Source: Ampullaceana balthica
Lineage: Eukaryota > Mollusca > Gastropoda > Lymnaeidae
Direction of reading: 5' to 3'
Length of the DNA stretch: 64,000 nt
Assembly (NCBI GenBank): GCA_944989445.1
Contig: CALYLW010000070.1
Span: 595,307 to 659,306, forward strand
Shown: one piece after another, positions 1-11,166 of the stretch
How positions within the stretch are numbered: the stretch's first letter is position 1
Layout of the letters: every line of letters begins with the position of its first letter
Position numbers and translations under genes: made by a program
The notes under the pieces: generated by a model
What the model saw: only the letters and a program-made list of their open reading frames with translations
What the model was told of the DNA's origin: nothing
The model's database searches: none

Positions 1-1591
1 TTACTTGAATTGAACTTAGAGAGGTCAGACTGTATTAGCAACAGGCCAATACGCCAGCTAACTGAAGTGTTGAGCTGTAGTCGGGGGAGTGTTATTTAAA
101 TTTACTTTTAATTGTGAGTTTCTATCGTTATGTATGAGATAATTAGTATGACACATTGACACTATTGTTTTTATTTATAATATATGTTACTTCAAATTTT
201 TATGTATTCTTTATTAACGCAACAATGTTCCGTTTTATCCACCAATTTATTTGGTATTATTTAGTAAATAATAAACTGCAAATTAGTATTGTTCCTTTCT
301 TATGCATTTTTTATATTCAAGTTGTATTACTGTCACTGTCAGACTGCGTAATTATTGTCATAAATAAAATAAGAGGAATTCGATTATTTTTTTCTAACAA
401 ATGAAAAAGTCGCAAAGCTGAAACTTGTAAATTTATCAAGGGCGCCGAAAATAAATTAACCAAGGGCGCCAAAAACCTAGTTACGCCTCTGCCTCTGTGA
501 AGCATTGTAGCACTATACATTTGTAAATAATTTCGGATATTATTGGGGTCATAAAGTACATCTTTTCAAATATCAAACATAAATAAGAACATTTTTAAAA
601 AATCATTGTGAATAGCAAAGTTCCTGCTTCTGTTCATATGTTGTGCTTTTCGTCTGCCTCTGTCCGTTTGTCTATAGCTTTCAGAGTAACCTCAAAATGC
701 CTCCATGCTATATTCACTATTTAGTATCCTGTATTCTGTTTAATGCCTTGCTTGTAGAATCAATTAGATATCCCAACGGTGTATGATTTTATACTTAATA
801 TGTGAAATTTAATTCGTGAACTTTTTTGATAAATATAATATTCCTCTTAGAATCTATAAAACTAACTTAACATTTAAATCCCTTATTGTTCATATTGTTT
901 TGTTGTTAATGTTCGAAATAATAAAACTGCGTATAACAGAGGTAACCTTTTCAAAAGTATGTGATCAATCAGCCGTTAAGGCATGAAGGTCTATATATTA
1001 TAAATAAAGTATTAAAATTTAAATGTATTCACACATAACAAATTAGGCCTGTGAAATTTTGATTATTTCAACATAATTTTTAAACACAATAAAGTTATTT
1101 TTCTAATGAATTATTTATTTTTGAAAGTTATTCCTAGGTGTCTGGTTGCAAGACATAGACAAGTTTATACCAATAAACTACCACAGCCTGACATATTGGG
1201 GATCTTAATGTGTTTTTATATTGCTAAAAGTAAAAAAGTAAATAACATTTTTCATTCCAACCGATTCACTGTCAGTTACAGTTAATATAAATAAACACAG
1301 GCATCTGGGAAAATATGCTCCATAATCCCGTCATTGCCGTTGCATGTGAACGCTGTGATATTATGATCTTTCTGTTATTATAAGAAAAAAACGTATTTAC
1401 AAAAGGCCCCTATAATTAAAATTAAAAGCGCTAGAAAATTGATGTCGATGAAATTGTAATAACTGGAAAGGCACTAAAGCTTTATTGTTTAACAAAATGT
1501 AGAGGAAGGGGTATTCAATACGGAGATCAGAGAAATTTGTCAAAATTAACATCGTCTAGAATTTTTATTTAGAATGACTAACAAATTAATA
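1..1591. other. AT-rich non-coding sequence with a transposon end
   Basis: There are no convincing genes. At about 425-492 is the end of a DNA transposon, read on the minus strand as CAGAGGCGTAACTAGG followed by GGCGCC motifs. This resembles the CAGTGGCGTAG terminus of the hAT element at 48889. The rest is featureless AT-rich DNA. Confidence 0.5.
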
Positions 1592-2806
1592 TCTCTATCT
1601 CTATATATATAAGAGGCATTTGTTGTCTGTCTGGTTGTCTGTCTGTTCCCTCATAACTCGAGATCCAGACAACCAAATAACGTGAAATTTGGTACACGTA
1701 CACAAAATTATACCGGAAAGGTTATTAAACAGGTTTCGTTCCTTACATATAAGATACTGGGGCCCGGGGGCCCAAAATGTAGTTTTTCCCTATATGAGCT
1801 ATATAAAATAAAAATTATTGAAAATTAAGACGTAAAATAATGACGCAAATTAATAAACATTTTGGTGTCGAGATTAACAAGAAGGCGATTATCGCCATAA
1901 AATAATTTTGTTGTTGTTGTTGCTTTGTTGTTGTTGCTTTTGTTGTTGTAGTTGTTGTTTTGTTGTTGTTGCTTTGTTATTGTTGTTGTTGTAGTTGTTG
2001 TTTTGTTGTTGTTTTGTTGTTGATTTTTTTGTTGATGTCTGTCTGTCTGTCTGTTCCCTAATAACTCAAGATCCAGACAACCAAATAACGTGAAATTTTG
2101 TACACGTACACAAAATTATACCGGAAGGGTTATTAAATAGGTTTCGTTCCATTGCTTTGTTGTTGTTGCTTTTGTTGTTGTAGTTGTTGTTTTGTTGTTG
2201 TTGCTTTGTTGTTGTTGCTGTTGTTGTTGTAGTTGTTGTTTTGTTGTTTTGTTGTTGTTTTGTTGTTGATGTTTTGTTGATGTTTTGTTGTTGTTTTGTT
2301 GTTGATGTTTTGTTGATGTTTTGTTATTGTTTTGTTGTTGATGTTTTGTTGATGTTTTGTTGTTGTTTTGTTTTTGTTATTGTTGCTGTTGTTGTTTTTG
2401 TTGTTGTTACTGTTGCTGTTGTTGTTGCTGTTTTTGTTGTTGTTGCTGTTGTTGCTTTTGTGTTGTTTTTGCTGTTGTTGTTGTTGTCCACATCCCTTGC
2501 CCTGCGACGACAATGTCCTTCATGTTGTTATTGCTTTGTTGTTGTTGCCATTGTAGTTGTTGTTTTGTTGTTGTTGCTTTGTTGTTGTTGTAGTTGTTTT
2601 GTTGTTGATTTTGTTGTTTTTGTTGTTGTTTTGTTTTTGTTGTTTTGTTGCTGTTGCTGTTTCTGTTGTTGGTTTTGTCGTTGTTGTTGCTTTGTTGTTG
2701 TTGTAGTTTTTGTTGTTTTGTTTTTGTTGTTTGTTTTTGTTGTTGTTGTTGTTTTTGTTGTTGTTGCTGTTGTTAAACCCGGGAGAAGCCGGGTACTTGC
2801 CCCTAG
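1592..2806 (+). mobile_element. Non-autonomous Helitron with (TTG)n interior, copy 1
   Basis: The 5' end is TCTCTATATATATAAG after an A. The 3' end has a hairpin (ACCCGG / CCGGGT, loop GAGAAG) at 2777-2794 and then CTAG at 2803-2806 followed by T, the classic Helitron arrangement. The interior is mostly (TTG)n with variants. The subterminal block with TGTCTGTCTGT and GTGAAATTTGGTACACG occurs twice (about 1620-1745 and 2035-2152). The short non-repetitive block at about 2488-2524 is shared with copy 2 at 31.6 kb. No Rep/helicase gene is present. The exact 5' base is uncertain by a few nt because of a TCTCTATC repeat. Confidence 0.85.
1909..2774 (+). repeat. (TTG)n / (CAA)n microsatellite-like tract inside the Helitron
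   Basis: About 0.85 kb of TTG/TTTTG/CTG variants. It yields long Val/Phe/Cys or Gln/Asn/Lys open frames on the two strands by composition alone. It is not coding. Confidence 0.9.
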
Positions 2807-3065
2807 TTATTATATAAGACAGACACATAAGATCCACACTTCAAGCTGATATATTTTATATAAGTTACCATCTTTAATTCAACATAATTTGATGTTATGG
2901 TCTAAATTGTTCAAATTATTATTTTTTTCCATTGCCATTCTATAAATACCAACATAGAACTCTAATTTAAAATAATTAAGTTAAACACACATCTTAGTTA
3001 TTATCACTTCACAAGCCATTATAGTAGTGTTGTTCGTCCGTCGTGATCGACGATGACCACTCTCA

Positions 3066-3725
3066 TCATATTTGCTGGGCCGCCACATGTGTTCTCTGGT
3101 GGCTTATTAACCCTATTTTTGCGCGAAAGAGGCGTCCGCATGTCGGACAAGATATAGAAGCGGTCCCTTCAGGGGGGTTTTGGTTTCGTTCCTTTCTGGC
3201 CTGGCGTTTTAACTTGGCAGCCTGTTGTCTATTTGCTTCACAGACAGCTGCGCCATTCCATATCGTAGAGCGCCAGTGGGCTCGGTTACTGGCTGCCGCT
3301 TCCCAGGAGTCATGTCCGATGTCGAAGGCCTTCAGAGCAGTTTTAAGCGTGTCCTTGTAGCGCTTTCGTGGACCTCCGCGTGCTCTTTGCCCTTCGGTAA
3401 GTTCACCGTAGAAGAGCCTCTTGGGTAGGCGATGATCGGGCATGCGCACTAGATGCCCCGCCCAGCGTAGTTGGCTTTGCATGAGGATAGTGTGGATGCT
3501 GGGGAGTCCTGACCTGGCTAATATTTCGGTGTCTGGAACTTTTTCCTGCCATTTTATATTGAGAATTTTTCTAAGGCTTTTGGTGTGGAAGTGGTTCAGC
3601 AACCTCGCATGGCGTTGGTATACAATCCAAGTTTCACATGCATATAGTAAGGTGGGGAGCACTACAGCTCTGTATACTTTTAGTTTTGTTTGGGTGCTGA
3701 TTCCCCTTCTGTTCGACACTGTCAT
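3066..3725 (-). pseudogene. LINE 1 C-terminal region, frameshifted
   Basis: It continues the LINE protein in another frame from NRRGISTQTKLKVYRAVVLP through a conserved KSLRKILNIKWQ segment to a terminal C2H2-type zinc finger (CPTCGRLFRAKIGLISHQRT). The overlap with the main ORF is caused by the 2-nt deletion. It is likely read only in a +/-1 shifted product or not at all. Confidence 0.8.
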
Positions 3726-6417
3726 GCAATCTGCCGAATGCTGCGCTGGCCTTTGAGATTCTCGAGTTCACCTCGTCATCAATATTGGCCTTCTGGGACA
3801 GTGTGCTGCCAAGGTAAGTAAAGTGGCTCACTGTGTTGATTTTGTTGCCGTTGATGAATATGTTTGGCTCAGTATAGGATTTGCCCGGGGCCGGCTGGTA
3901 TAACACTTCAGTCTTTTTTGTGCTGATGATGAGCCCAAAGTTAGAGAACGCACTGGAAAATTTATCAGCACTTAGTTGCAGTTGTGCTTCAGAGCCCGCG
4001 TTAAGGGCACAATCATCAGCAAAAAGAAGTTCCAGGATGCTGTCTGATTTGACCTTTGTCTTAGCTTTAAGCCTCCTGAGGTTGAACAGACGACCATCAG
4101 TGCGATACCTGAAGTCCATGCCTACATTTCTATTCCTGAAGGCCTCTGTAAGCATGGCTGAGAACATGAGGCTGAACAATGTTGGGGCCAGAACACAGCC
4201 TTGCTTAACGCCATTTGTGACAGGGAATGGTTTAGAGACCTCTCCGTTGTCCTGGACTCGAGCCTGCATGCCATCATGAAATTGCCTTACAATGGCTATA
4301 TACTTATTTGGACACCCATACTTGGCCATAATCCTCCATAAGCCCTCTCTGCAGACTGTGTCAAAGGCTTTCGTAAGGTCTATGTAAATGGAAAATAGGT
4401 CCATATTCTGCTCTTGACACTTTTCCTGCAATTGCCTGGCTGCAAAAATCATGTCAATGGTCCCGCGTTCTTTCCGGAAACCACATTGGCTTTCTGGTAA
4501 AAGACCCTGATCCAGATGTGCATTTAGGCGATTTAGGAGAATTCTGGCGAGTATTTTTCCTGCAATTGATAGGAGTGAAATTCCACGATGATTATCGCAG
4601 GCTTGGCGGTTCCCTTTTCGTTTGTACAAGTGGACTATAGAGGCATCTTTAAAATCCTGGGGGACAGCCTCTTGCTGCCACATCATTAGGAAGATTTCAT
4701 GCAGCTTTTCTAGTAGAACCATGCCACCTTCTTTGTATATTTCTGCTGGAATTGAGTCTGCTCCAGGAGCCTTGCCACATGACAGAAGATGTACAGCTCT
4801 TTGCGTCTCAAGAAGTGTAGGCGGGTCATCCATTGCCAGGTTAATTGGTACTTGAGGGAGGCGACTGATAGCATCTTCATTAATACTTGAGTTGCTGTTT
4901 AGGACAGCATGAAAGTGTTCAGCCCAGCGCTCAAGAATCTTCTCCCCGTCAGTAATTAGATATGTCCCGTCAGCACTGAGAAGCGGGGATGAATTAGACG
5001 TTGTGGGTCCGTACACTTCCTTAATGGCGTTGTAAAAATTCTTCATATCATGCCTGTCTGCATATTGTTGAATCTCATCAGCTTTCTTGTTTAGCCATGA
5101 GTCTCGCATCCAGCGAAGTTTTTGTTGTATGACGTGGCGTATGCTATTATATGAGTCCGTTACGGTTGAAGACCTGGGATTGCTGATGTGTCTTTTGTGG
5201 AGTTGATGTTTCTCTGCCAACATTTGCTTGATTTCAACGCAATTGTCATCGAACCAGTCTTGGTGCTTTCTCGTCACGGGTCCAAGGATTTGGGAGGCTG
5301 TGCTGTAGATTAGATCTCTAAAGTTCGTCCAAACAGTCTCAATGTTCGTATTGTTTAGAGTGGTGGATCTCAGTTTGCCCTCCAGGGCTGTCTCCAGAGA
5401 TTGTTTAGTAATCGCACAGTTTAGCTTTGTGATGTTCAGCCGTTTTAGGGTTTTCCTTCCTTGGGGCCGTCTTTTTGGCTGAATGCATATCTTAAGTTTA
5501 GAGAGGATGAGACGATGGTCTGTCCAGCATTCAGCACCGCAGAGTGATTTAGTCACACGAACGTCTTGTCTATCTTTCTTCCTTGTGATGACGTAGTCTA
5601 TTAGGTGCCAGTGCTTGGAGCGAGGGTGCATCCATGAGGTCCTGTTTCTTGTGGGAAGACTGAATACTGTGTTAGTAATCAACAAGTCATGTTCCACACA
5701 CGTCTGAAGCAACAGGAGACCATTGCTATTACACCGGCCCACTCCATGTTTTCCTATCGCACCGTCCCAAAGAGCGTCATCGCAGCCTACTCTTGCATTA
5801 AAGTCACCAAGTATGACAAGCTTATCAGTGGAAGGAATGTTGGCGATGATAGAGTGAAGGTCCTCGTAAAACTTGGATTTCACTTCATCAGGGTTAGTCA
5901 TTGTTGGGGCATAGCAGCTGATGATGTTGAGGTATTTCTTCCCGGCCAACAGAGGCAGTCTCATCGTCATGAGTCTGTCATTTATGCACTTTGGAGGACT
6001 AGCGAGTTTGCATACTAATGATGTCTTCATGGCAAAGCCAACACCGGCCTCACGGCGTTCCTCGCTCCCTCTGCCACTCCAATAGAAGGTGTAGCCGGAG
6101 CCTCTTTCACTTAGTTCGCCCTCTCCTGGTAGACGGGTCTCGCTGAGAGCGGCAATGTCGACGTCATATCTTGAAAGTTCGTGGCCCACCAGAGCAGTCC
6201 TCCGTTGGGGTCTATTTGTTTCATCTCTGTCCATTAGTATGCGCACATTCCATGTGCCCAGGGTGAGAGGAATAGTCCTCGGCTTTTTCTTTAGTTTGCG
6301 ACCGCAGAAATAGGGACCCCGCCAGCTGCGGTAGTCTGGCCAGGGAAGATTTGAGCAGGCAATGTTTAGGGCACCTTTTCTAGCCCCTTCCTCATGCCAT
6401 GGAGGTGAGCAGTGCAT
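3634..6417 (-). CDS. LINE 1 endonuclease/reverse transcriptase ORF
   Basis: 927 codons. The AP-endonuclease domain begins at GTWNVR (residues 54-59), with SETRL, GDFNARVG and TDHRLI carrying the expected catalytic Glu, Asp/Asn and Asp-His. The reverse transcriptase has NHRGISLLSIAGKILARIL, GFRKERGTIDMIF, IDLTKAFDTV, NGVKQGCVLAPTLFSLMF and the catalytic FADD at 799-802. The thumb-like HFTYLGSTLS follows. The normal C-terminus is lost by a frameshift near 3718 where two bases are missing relative to LINE 2, so the last about 28 residues are out of frame. It would act at target-primed reverse transcription in the nucleus. Confidence 0.88.
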   Translation of the reverse strand: MHCSPPWHEEGARKGALNIACSNLPWPDYRSWRGPYFCGRKLKKKPRTIPLTLGTWNVRILMDRDETNRPQRRTALVGHELSRYDVDIAALSETRLPGEGELSERGSGYTFYWSGRGSEERREAGVGFAMKTSLVCKLASPPKCINDRLMTMRLPLLAGKKYLNIISCYAPTMTNPDEVKSKFYEDLHSIIANIPSTDKLVILGDFNARVGCDDALWDGAIGKHGVGRCNSNGLLLLQTCVEHDLLITNTVFSLPTRNRTSWMHPRSKHWHLIDYVITRKKDRQDVRVTKSLCGAECWTDHRLILSKLKICIQPKRRPQGRKTLKRLNITKLNCAITKQSLETALEGKLRSTTLNNTNIETVWTNFRDLIYSTASQILGPVTRKHQDWFDDNCVEIKQMLAEKHQLHKRHISNPRSSTVTDSYNSIRHVIQQKLRWMRDSWLNKKADEIQQYADRHDMKNFYNAIKEVYGPTTSNSSPLLSADGTYLITDGEKILERWAEHFHAVLNSNSSINEDAISRLPQVPINLAMDDPPTLLETQRAVHLLSCGKAPGADSIPAEIYKEGGMVLLEKLHEIFLMMWQQEAVPQDFKDASIVHLYKRKGNRQACDNHRGISLLSIAGKILARILLNRLNAHLDQGLLPESQCGFRKERGTIDMIFAARQLQEKCQEQNMDLFSIYIDLTKAFDTVCREGLWRIMAKYGCPNKYIAIVRQFHDGMQARVQDNGEVSKPFPVTNGVKQGCVLAPTLFSLMFSAMLTEAFRNRNVGMDFRYRTDGRLFNLRRLKAKTKVKSDSILELLFADDCALNAGSEAQLQLSADKFSSAFSNFGLIISTKKTEVLYQPAPGKSYTEPNIFINGNKINTVSHFTYLGSTLSQKANIDDEVNSRISKASAAFGRLHDSVEQKGNQHPNKTKSIQSCSAPHLTICM

Positions 6418-7116
6418 TCCTAAAGAGGGCTGCTCAGTCGCTCAGGGGGCTGCCGGACACCGCTGCTGCTCAGTGTCAGTGGTGAACGACCCTATGGCCT
6501 GAGCCGCCTGCATGCAGGTTTGTGCCTACGGCTGCCAGTGTACCCTCACCTGCCGCTTCGCCACTTGCCTGTCGCTACAGGGCTTTGGAATGAATCGATG
6601 ATGATGATGAGAGTGACTTGCGCTGTGACTTTGTTTAAAGTGAGGAGGATTCGCGCAACACGTCGACCTCACTCTCTCGCCCAAAACCATCTGGTCCAGC
6701 AGCAAGACGTTGTCGAGACAGCTGGGAATGAGATTGGGTGCAGTGGATGACCAGGACGTCCTATGTGTCTCGTCAAGCTCTTAGCACTCCACAATGCTTT
6801 GCTGTGTATCGCCTCTTGCCCGTTGGCCCATAGAAGAATCAGCGCGCAGGCAGCCGAAAACCAGTCTTCACATGCTGGGTAGACAAATCCCACTTCACCG
6901 AGGTTTTTATCCCATCGGCTTACCCTCACCTGGTTTAGCCAGTCAGTCGAGACCGTTTACCGGGGTGTGGCCGCTGTGCATGCTACAGCTACTTGGAGCC
7001 ACAGGTGAGAGTTGAGTGCCAGGTGGGGACCAAAGGTGGTGAACTACCCCAAGGAGGAGTACGACTGCTCCCCATCCAGAGGTGCTACCCCTCCCATGGA
7101 CACCCCATACACCCCT
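6418..7116 (-). other. LINE 1 5' leader
   Basis: GC-rich sequence upstream of the LINE start codon, ending exactly at the target duplication. A diverged piece of it recurs in the opposite orientation at 18305-18415. It contains a short TGATGATGATGA run near 6597-6611. It probably holds the internal promoter. Confidence 0.6.
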
Positions 7117-7127
7117 ATTATAGTAGT

Positions 7128-9060
7128 ATACCAGTTTCTTTATATGCTTTTCATATAAAACCATAATTTTTCATGGACTATCACTGAATGCAATCAACTA
7201 AAAGTTATTGATACCAGCTGAGAGTATCACAGGCATATATTCTAGAATCTGGTTATCTGAAGAAATTATCATGGTCTTGCATTTTATATGAGATATGTCT
7301 TTGCTTTTATAAAAATTGAATAAAAATGTAACAATTTTTTAAAAGTTTAAAGCTTACTACATTAAAAATCAAAATTATATATTATATTAAAGAAGATTTG
7401 TGGAGCCTGTTAGTCTAAAATATACAAACATTTTAATTAAAGAATAAATACAACTTTGCAAATATGTTTATTTATAAACAAATTCTACTTAAATTAATTT
7501 TTTAACTTAAGTCTAAATATAAATTGCGATCACTTTATATTTGCAGCAATACTTTGTACTCTATTTTATGATTTGCACAGCCAAAAGGAATATATGAGTC
7601 CTTAATCTAAGAATATATTAATACAATTATATGTTGACATTAATACATTATGTTTATCTATTTTGTGAGTTAAAAATTGTATTATGACATAAAGAATTTT
7701 ATAAAAAAACACTGAATCGATTTCATGAAACGTTCTTTAATACGATGCAAATTTATTAAGAACCATTTTTTAAAAAAATGATAATTTATTTTGATATAAA
7801 AACAATATCAAAGGATACATTTAACTAATTAGGTAACTCAGATAGAATAACGATCGGAAGAAAAACATACTAAAAAATAGCTATGAACGCCAATCTCCCC
7901 ATTGCCACTTCAAGAAATGCATTATAATGTTTCTAAATTGTGTTTCAAGATAACTTTTTCAGTGAAAATTTCAGATTGAATGTAAAAGGTAATGTAAAAT
8001 TTCCAACTTAAGAAAATATTTTTAGAAAAAGATGATTTCACTTGCTATATTTTCAATGTGATTTAAGCAAAACCTTGCAAGAAACGCAATTAAATTCAAG
8101 TTGGTAGGTAAGGTCGTCGACTCGGGAATCAGTCTCCACATATATAAAATCAACAAATAGGCCTTATGTCTTGTCTAAAAATTGAACCGTGATAAACATA
8201 ACAGGATTTCGGATTTTTCAGTTGCTGACATTTTATTATGCGAGCAATACTACGGCAGATTCTAAATGGGAAAAAAAATTAATAAAAGATGTAAGAACTT
8301 TGATTGAACAGGGTTTGAACAAAGTTCACAACTTTATATAGCTGTGAAATATTTTTCAATTTTTGTTTCTTAACTGCTATTTCTTACATTTCCTTCCTGT
8401 TCATCTATGCTGTGTTTTTGGTAGGTACTTGTGCCAACAATTCTCCTTTTTTACACTTACTTATTCAATGTTAGTGTCGGTAATTTATGAAGGCAATGGT
8501 TAATTAAAACATTTTTTTGTATTGGTACTGAACAAGGCATTAGCAGAAATGTTTAAACCTCTATTTCTATAATAATCTATTTACAATATATGTTCTTGGT
8601 TATTTAATCTAGCCCTAAAATTCGTATTTCAATTTTATTTATTTTTTTAATGAAAAAGTATTACATTTTGAAAAATGACTTTGTTTATACATACGTTTTA
8701 AAAGAAAAACAAAACCCCCTTCTTTATATACACGCGTAATGATTTTTAAAATGTTAAAATATGTTGAAAAAACCTTACTTATGCATTATCTATCAAAATT
8801 ATAAGAGAAGATATACATGTACTAAGAAAAATCTGGTGCATATTTACTATCAATATAGTCATTCACCTTTTTTCAAGAGTGTAACTAATTACAGCGTAAA
8901 ATATTAACTAAAGTAGACACTTCTAAAAAATCACAACTATTCAAACTTTCTAATTTTGTATATATAATTTCAAACAATAATTTTAAAAGCAATGTATTAA
9001 CATGTTAATTTGTTCATTTTGTTCATTTTGTATTTTAAGCCATCTCCTAAAGAAATTAAC
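7128..9060. other. AT-rich non-coding stretch
   Basis: About 1.9 kb of AT-rich DNA without coding frames, known repeat termini or RNA-like structure that I could recognise. It may include the far 3' flank of the membrane-protein gene. Confidence 0.5.
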
Positions 9061-9200
9061 TATTTTATTAAACTATATTTATCACAAAAATAAACATGAC
9101 TCCTTAAATATGTTCCACATGAAAGAGAATACTCTCCAGATTTTCTCAAGCCGAAGACATAAAATATTCTCTAGGATGATTTTGCTAATGTCAACGGATT

Positions 9201-9219
9201 TCAAGCATTTGTGGCATCA
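9201..9219 (-). CDS. Candidate last exon E14 with stop codon
   Basis: Acceptor TTTATTTTCAG on the minus strand, then six codons (S-D-A-T-N-A counting the split codon) and TGA in the frame required by E13. A minus-strand AATAAA lies at 9069-9064, about 130 nt past the stop. Very short exons like this can arise by chance, so another last exon is possible. Confidence 0.28.
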
Positions 9220-11094
9220 CTGAAAATAAATAGTTATGCAAAGTTTTCTTAACGGACTTTTGGTGAATAAGATTATTTTCAAAATGTTCCACTCAACCCA
9301 CAAAAAATCTTTTTTATATCAAAGCCCCTAACTTTTGTACTCTCCAAAATGATGCTAATTTCTTAAACAAAGGGTACTTTTTGGTCACAAAATTTCATTA
9401 AATCAAAGAGCGCTTGACAATATTTTTTTAAAGAAAATTTGTGTTATATTTACGAGAAATATACATTTTAGTAATCCATTTCACTTCATTTGTTCATCCA
9501 CACTGTAAAACGTATAGCATTTGTATGTAAATAATACTTTTCTGATAAATAATCAACAAAAAAATCATTATTTTTTAACTATATGTATGTACTTTTTATA
9601 TTAAGTATCAGCATAACTTGATTCAGACGAAAGAAGCATAATCGCATAAAGTTAATTTTTAAAATCGCATGATAATATGGTGCCTTTAGTTAATATTCTA
9701 GAAGAGCAGAGCAATAACTCATAATTTAGAACACAATCAGACGTATAAAAGAAGTCTTAATATACGGTACACGTATTTACCACTGTAATATATATACGTA
9801 GAGCCCAACATCACTGTCAACGGCCAGAGACTCAACACAGTGCACCGGTTCACATACCTAGGCAGCACACTGTCTCAAAATGTCACCATCGATGACGAAG
9901 TGAACGTCAGAAATGCCAGAGCCAGCTCCACTTTCGGCAGGTTGTACCCTAATGTCTGGAACAGAAGAGGCATTACCATCCAGACCAAGCTGAAAGTGTA
10001 CAGGGCAGTGGTGCTCCCCACACTGCTATATGCTTGTGAAACGTGGACTGTTTATCAGCGCCATGCAAGAAAGCTGAACCACTTTCATATAACAAGCTTC
10101 AGGAAGATTATCGGCATAAAGTGGCAGAACAATATTCCAGACACAGTGGTACTGACCAAGGCAGGTCTCCCCAGCATCTTCATCCTCCTGATGCAGTCCC
10201 AGCTTCGCTGGGCAGGGCACGTTGTCCGAATGCCAGACGAGAGACTGCCAAAGAGAATCTTCTATGGTGAGCTCCAGTATGGCCAGCGGTCCCACGGTGG
10301 GCAAAAGAAACGCTTCAAAGACACACTGAAAGCCTCAATGAAAGCGTTTGCCATCAATCCAGACACATGGGAACGAGCTGCAATGGACCGATCCACCTTG
10401 CGCTCTTCCATCCACGAAGGTGCCAGGTCATGCGAGGCAAACGGGATTACCGCCGCAGAAAAGAAGAGACAAGCCCGAAAGGCCCATGCTGTCAACCCTC
10501 CAGGAGATGTCGCACTCGCCCCTGTCCCTTCTGTTCCCGAACCTGCCGTGCAAGGATCGGCCTAATCAGCCATCTGCGCACGCACAGAAAACCCTCGGAT
10601 GACTAGAGTGGTCCTCGTCGCATCGACGGACGAACGAACATATTAGGGCTGTTGTCGATTAATTTAATCGTTAACTTTTGAAAAATTATCGATTAATTAA
10701 TCGATAATTTCGATTAAAGCCAGACATAGAAATTTATGAAGTCATTAAACTGAACATTTCAAGGGAAGTAACAAAAACAGGTAATTGACTTTTTAAAAAA
10801 ATATTGAGTTATTTCCCTTGTTTCCCTGCGCTGGTAGTGTCAGCCATGTTTACCACGTTTTTATTAACTTGCTTTCGTTCCTGTCCACAATTTTTTTTTA
10901 GTTTCTGCCGGTCCACATAAATTAATAAAATAAATTTCAATATTACGCGGGAGATGTTTGTACGTAAAAAAATATATATGCATTATTATTAATTATTAAT
11001 AATTAATTATTTATTATTAAAAATTTTAAAAAAAATTCTAAATATTTCCATAAATTTTAATCGAATTTTTATCGATTAAAATTATTTCGCATCC

Positions 11095-11166
<72 letters not shown>

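Larger units (their letters stand above)
3029..7116 (-). mobile_element. Full-length RTE-like non-LTR retrotransposon (LINE 1)
   Basis: A 4088-bp GC-rich insertion bounded by an 11-bp target duplication ATTATAGTAGT (3018-3028 and 7117-7127). On the minus strand it has a roughly 700-nt 5' leader, one long frame with endonuclease and reverse transcriptase, a shifted C-terminal frame, and a short 3' end reading GACGGACGAACAACA without poly(A). Endonuclease-plus-RT without RNase H points to an RTE-type LINE, but I cannot assign the clade firmly. The intact target duplication suggests recent insertion. Confidence 0.9.

Noticed and set aside
2133..2849. Long Gln/Asn/Lys or Val/Phe/Cys open frames
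   Set aside because: They are translations of the (TTG)n/(CAA)n body of a non-autonomous Helitron on both strands. No non-repetitive domain is present.
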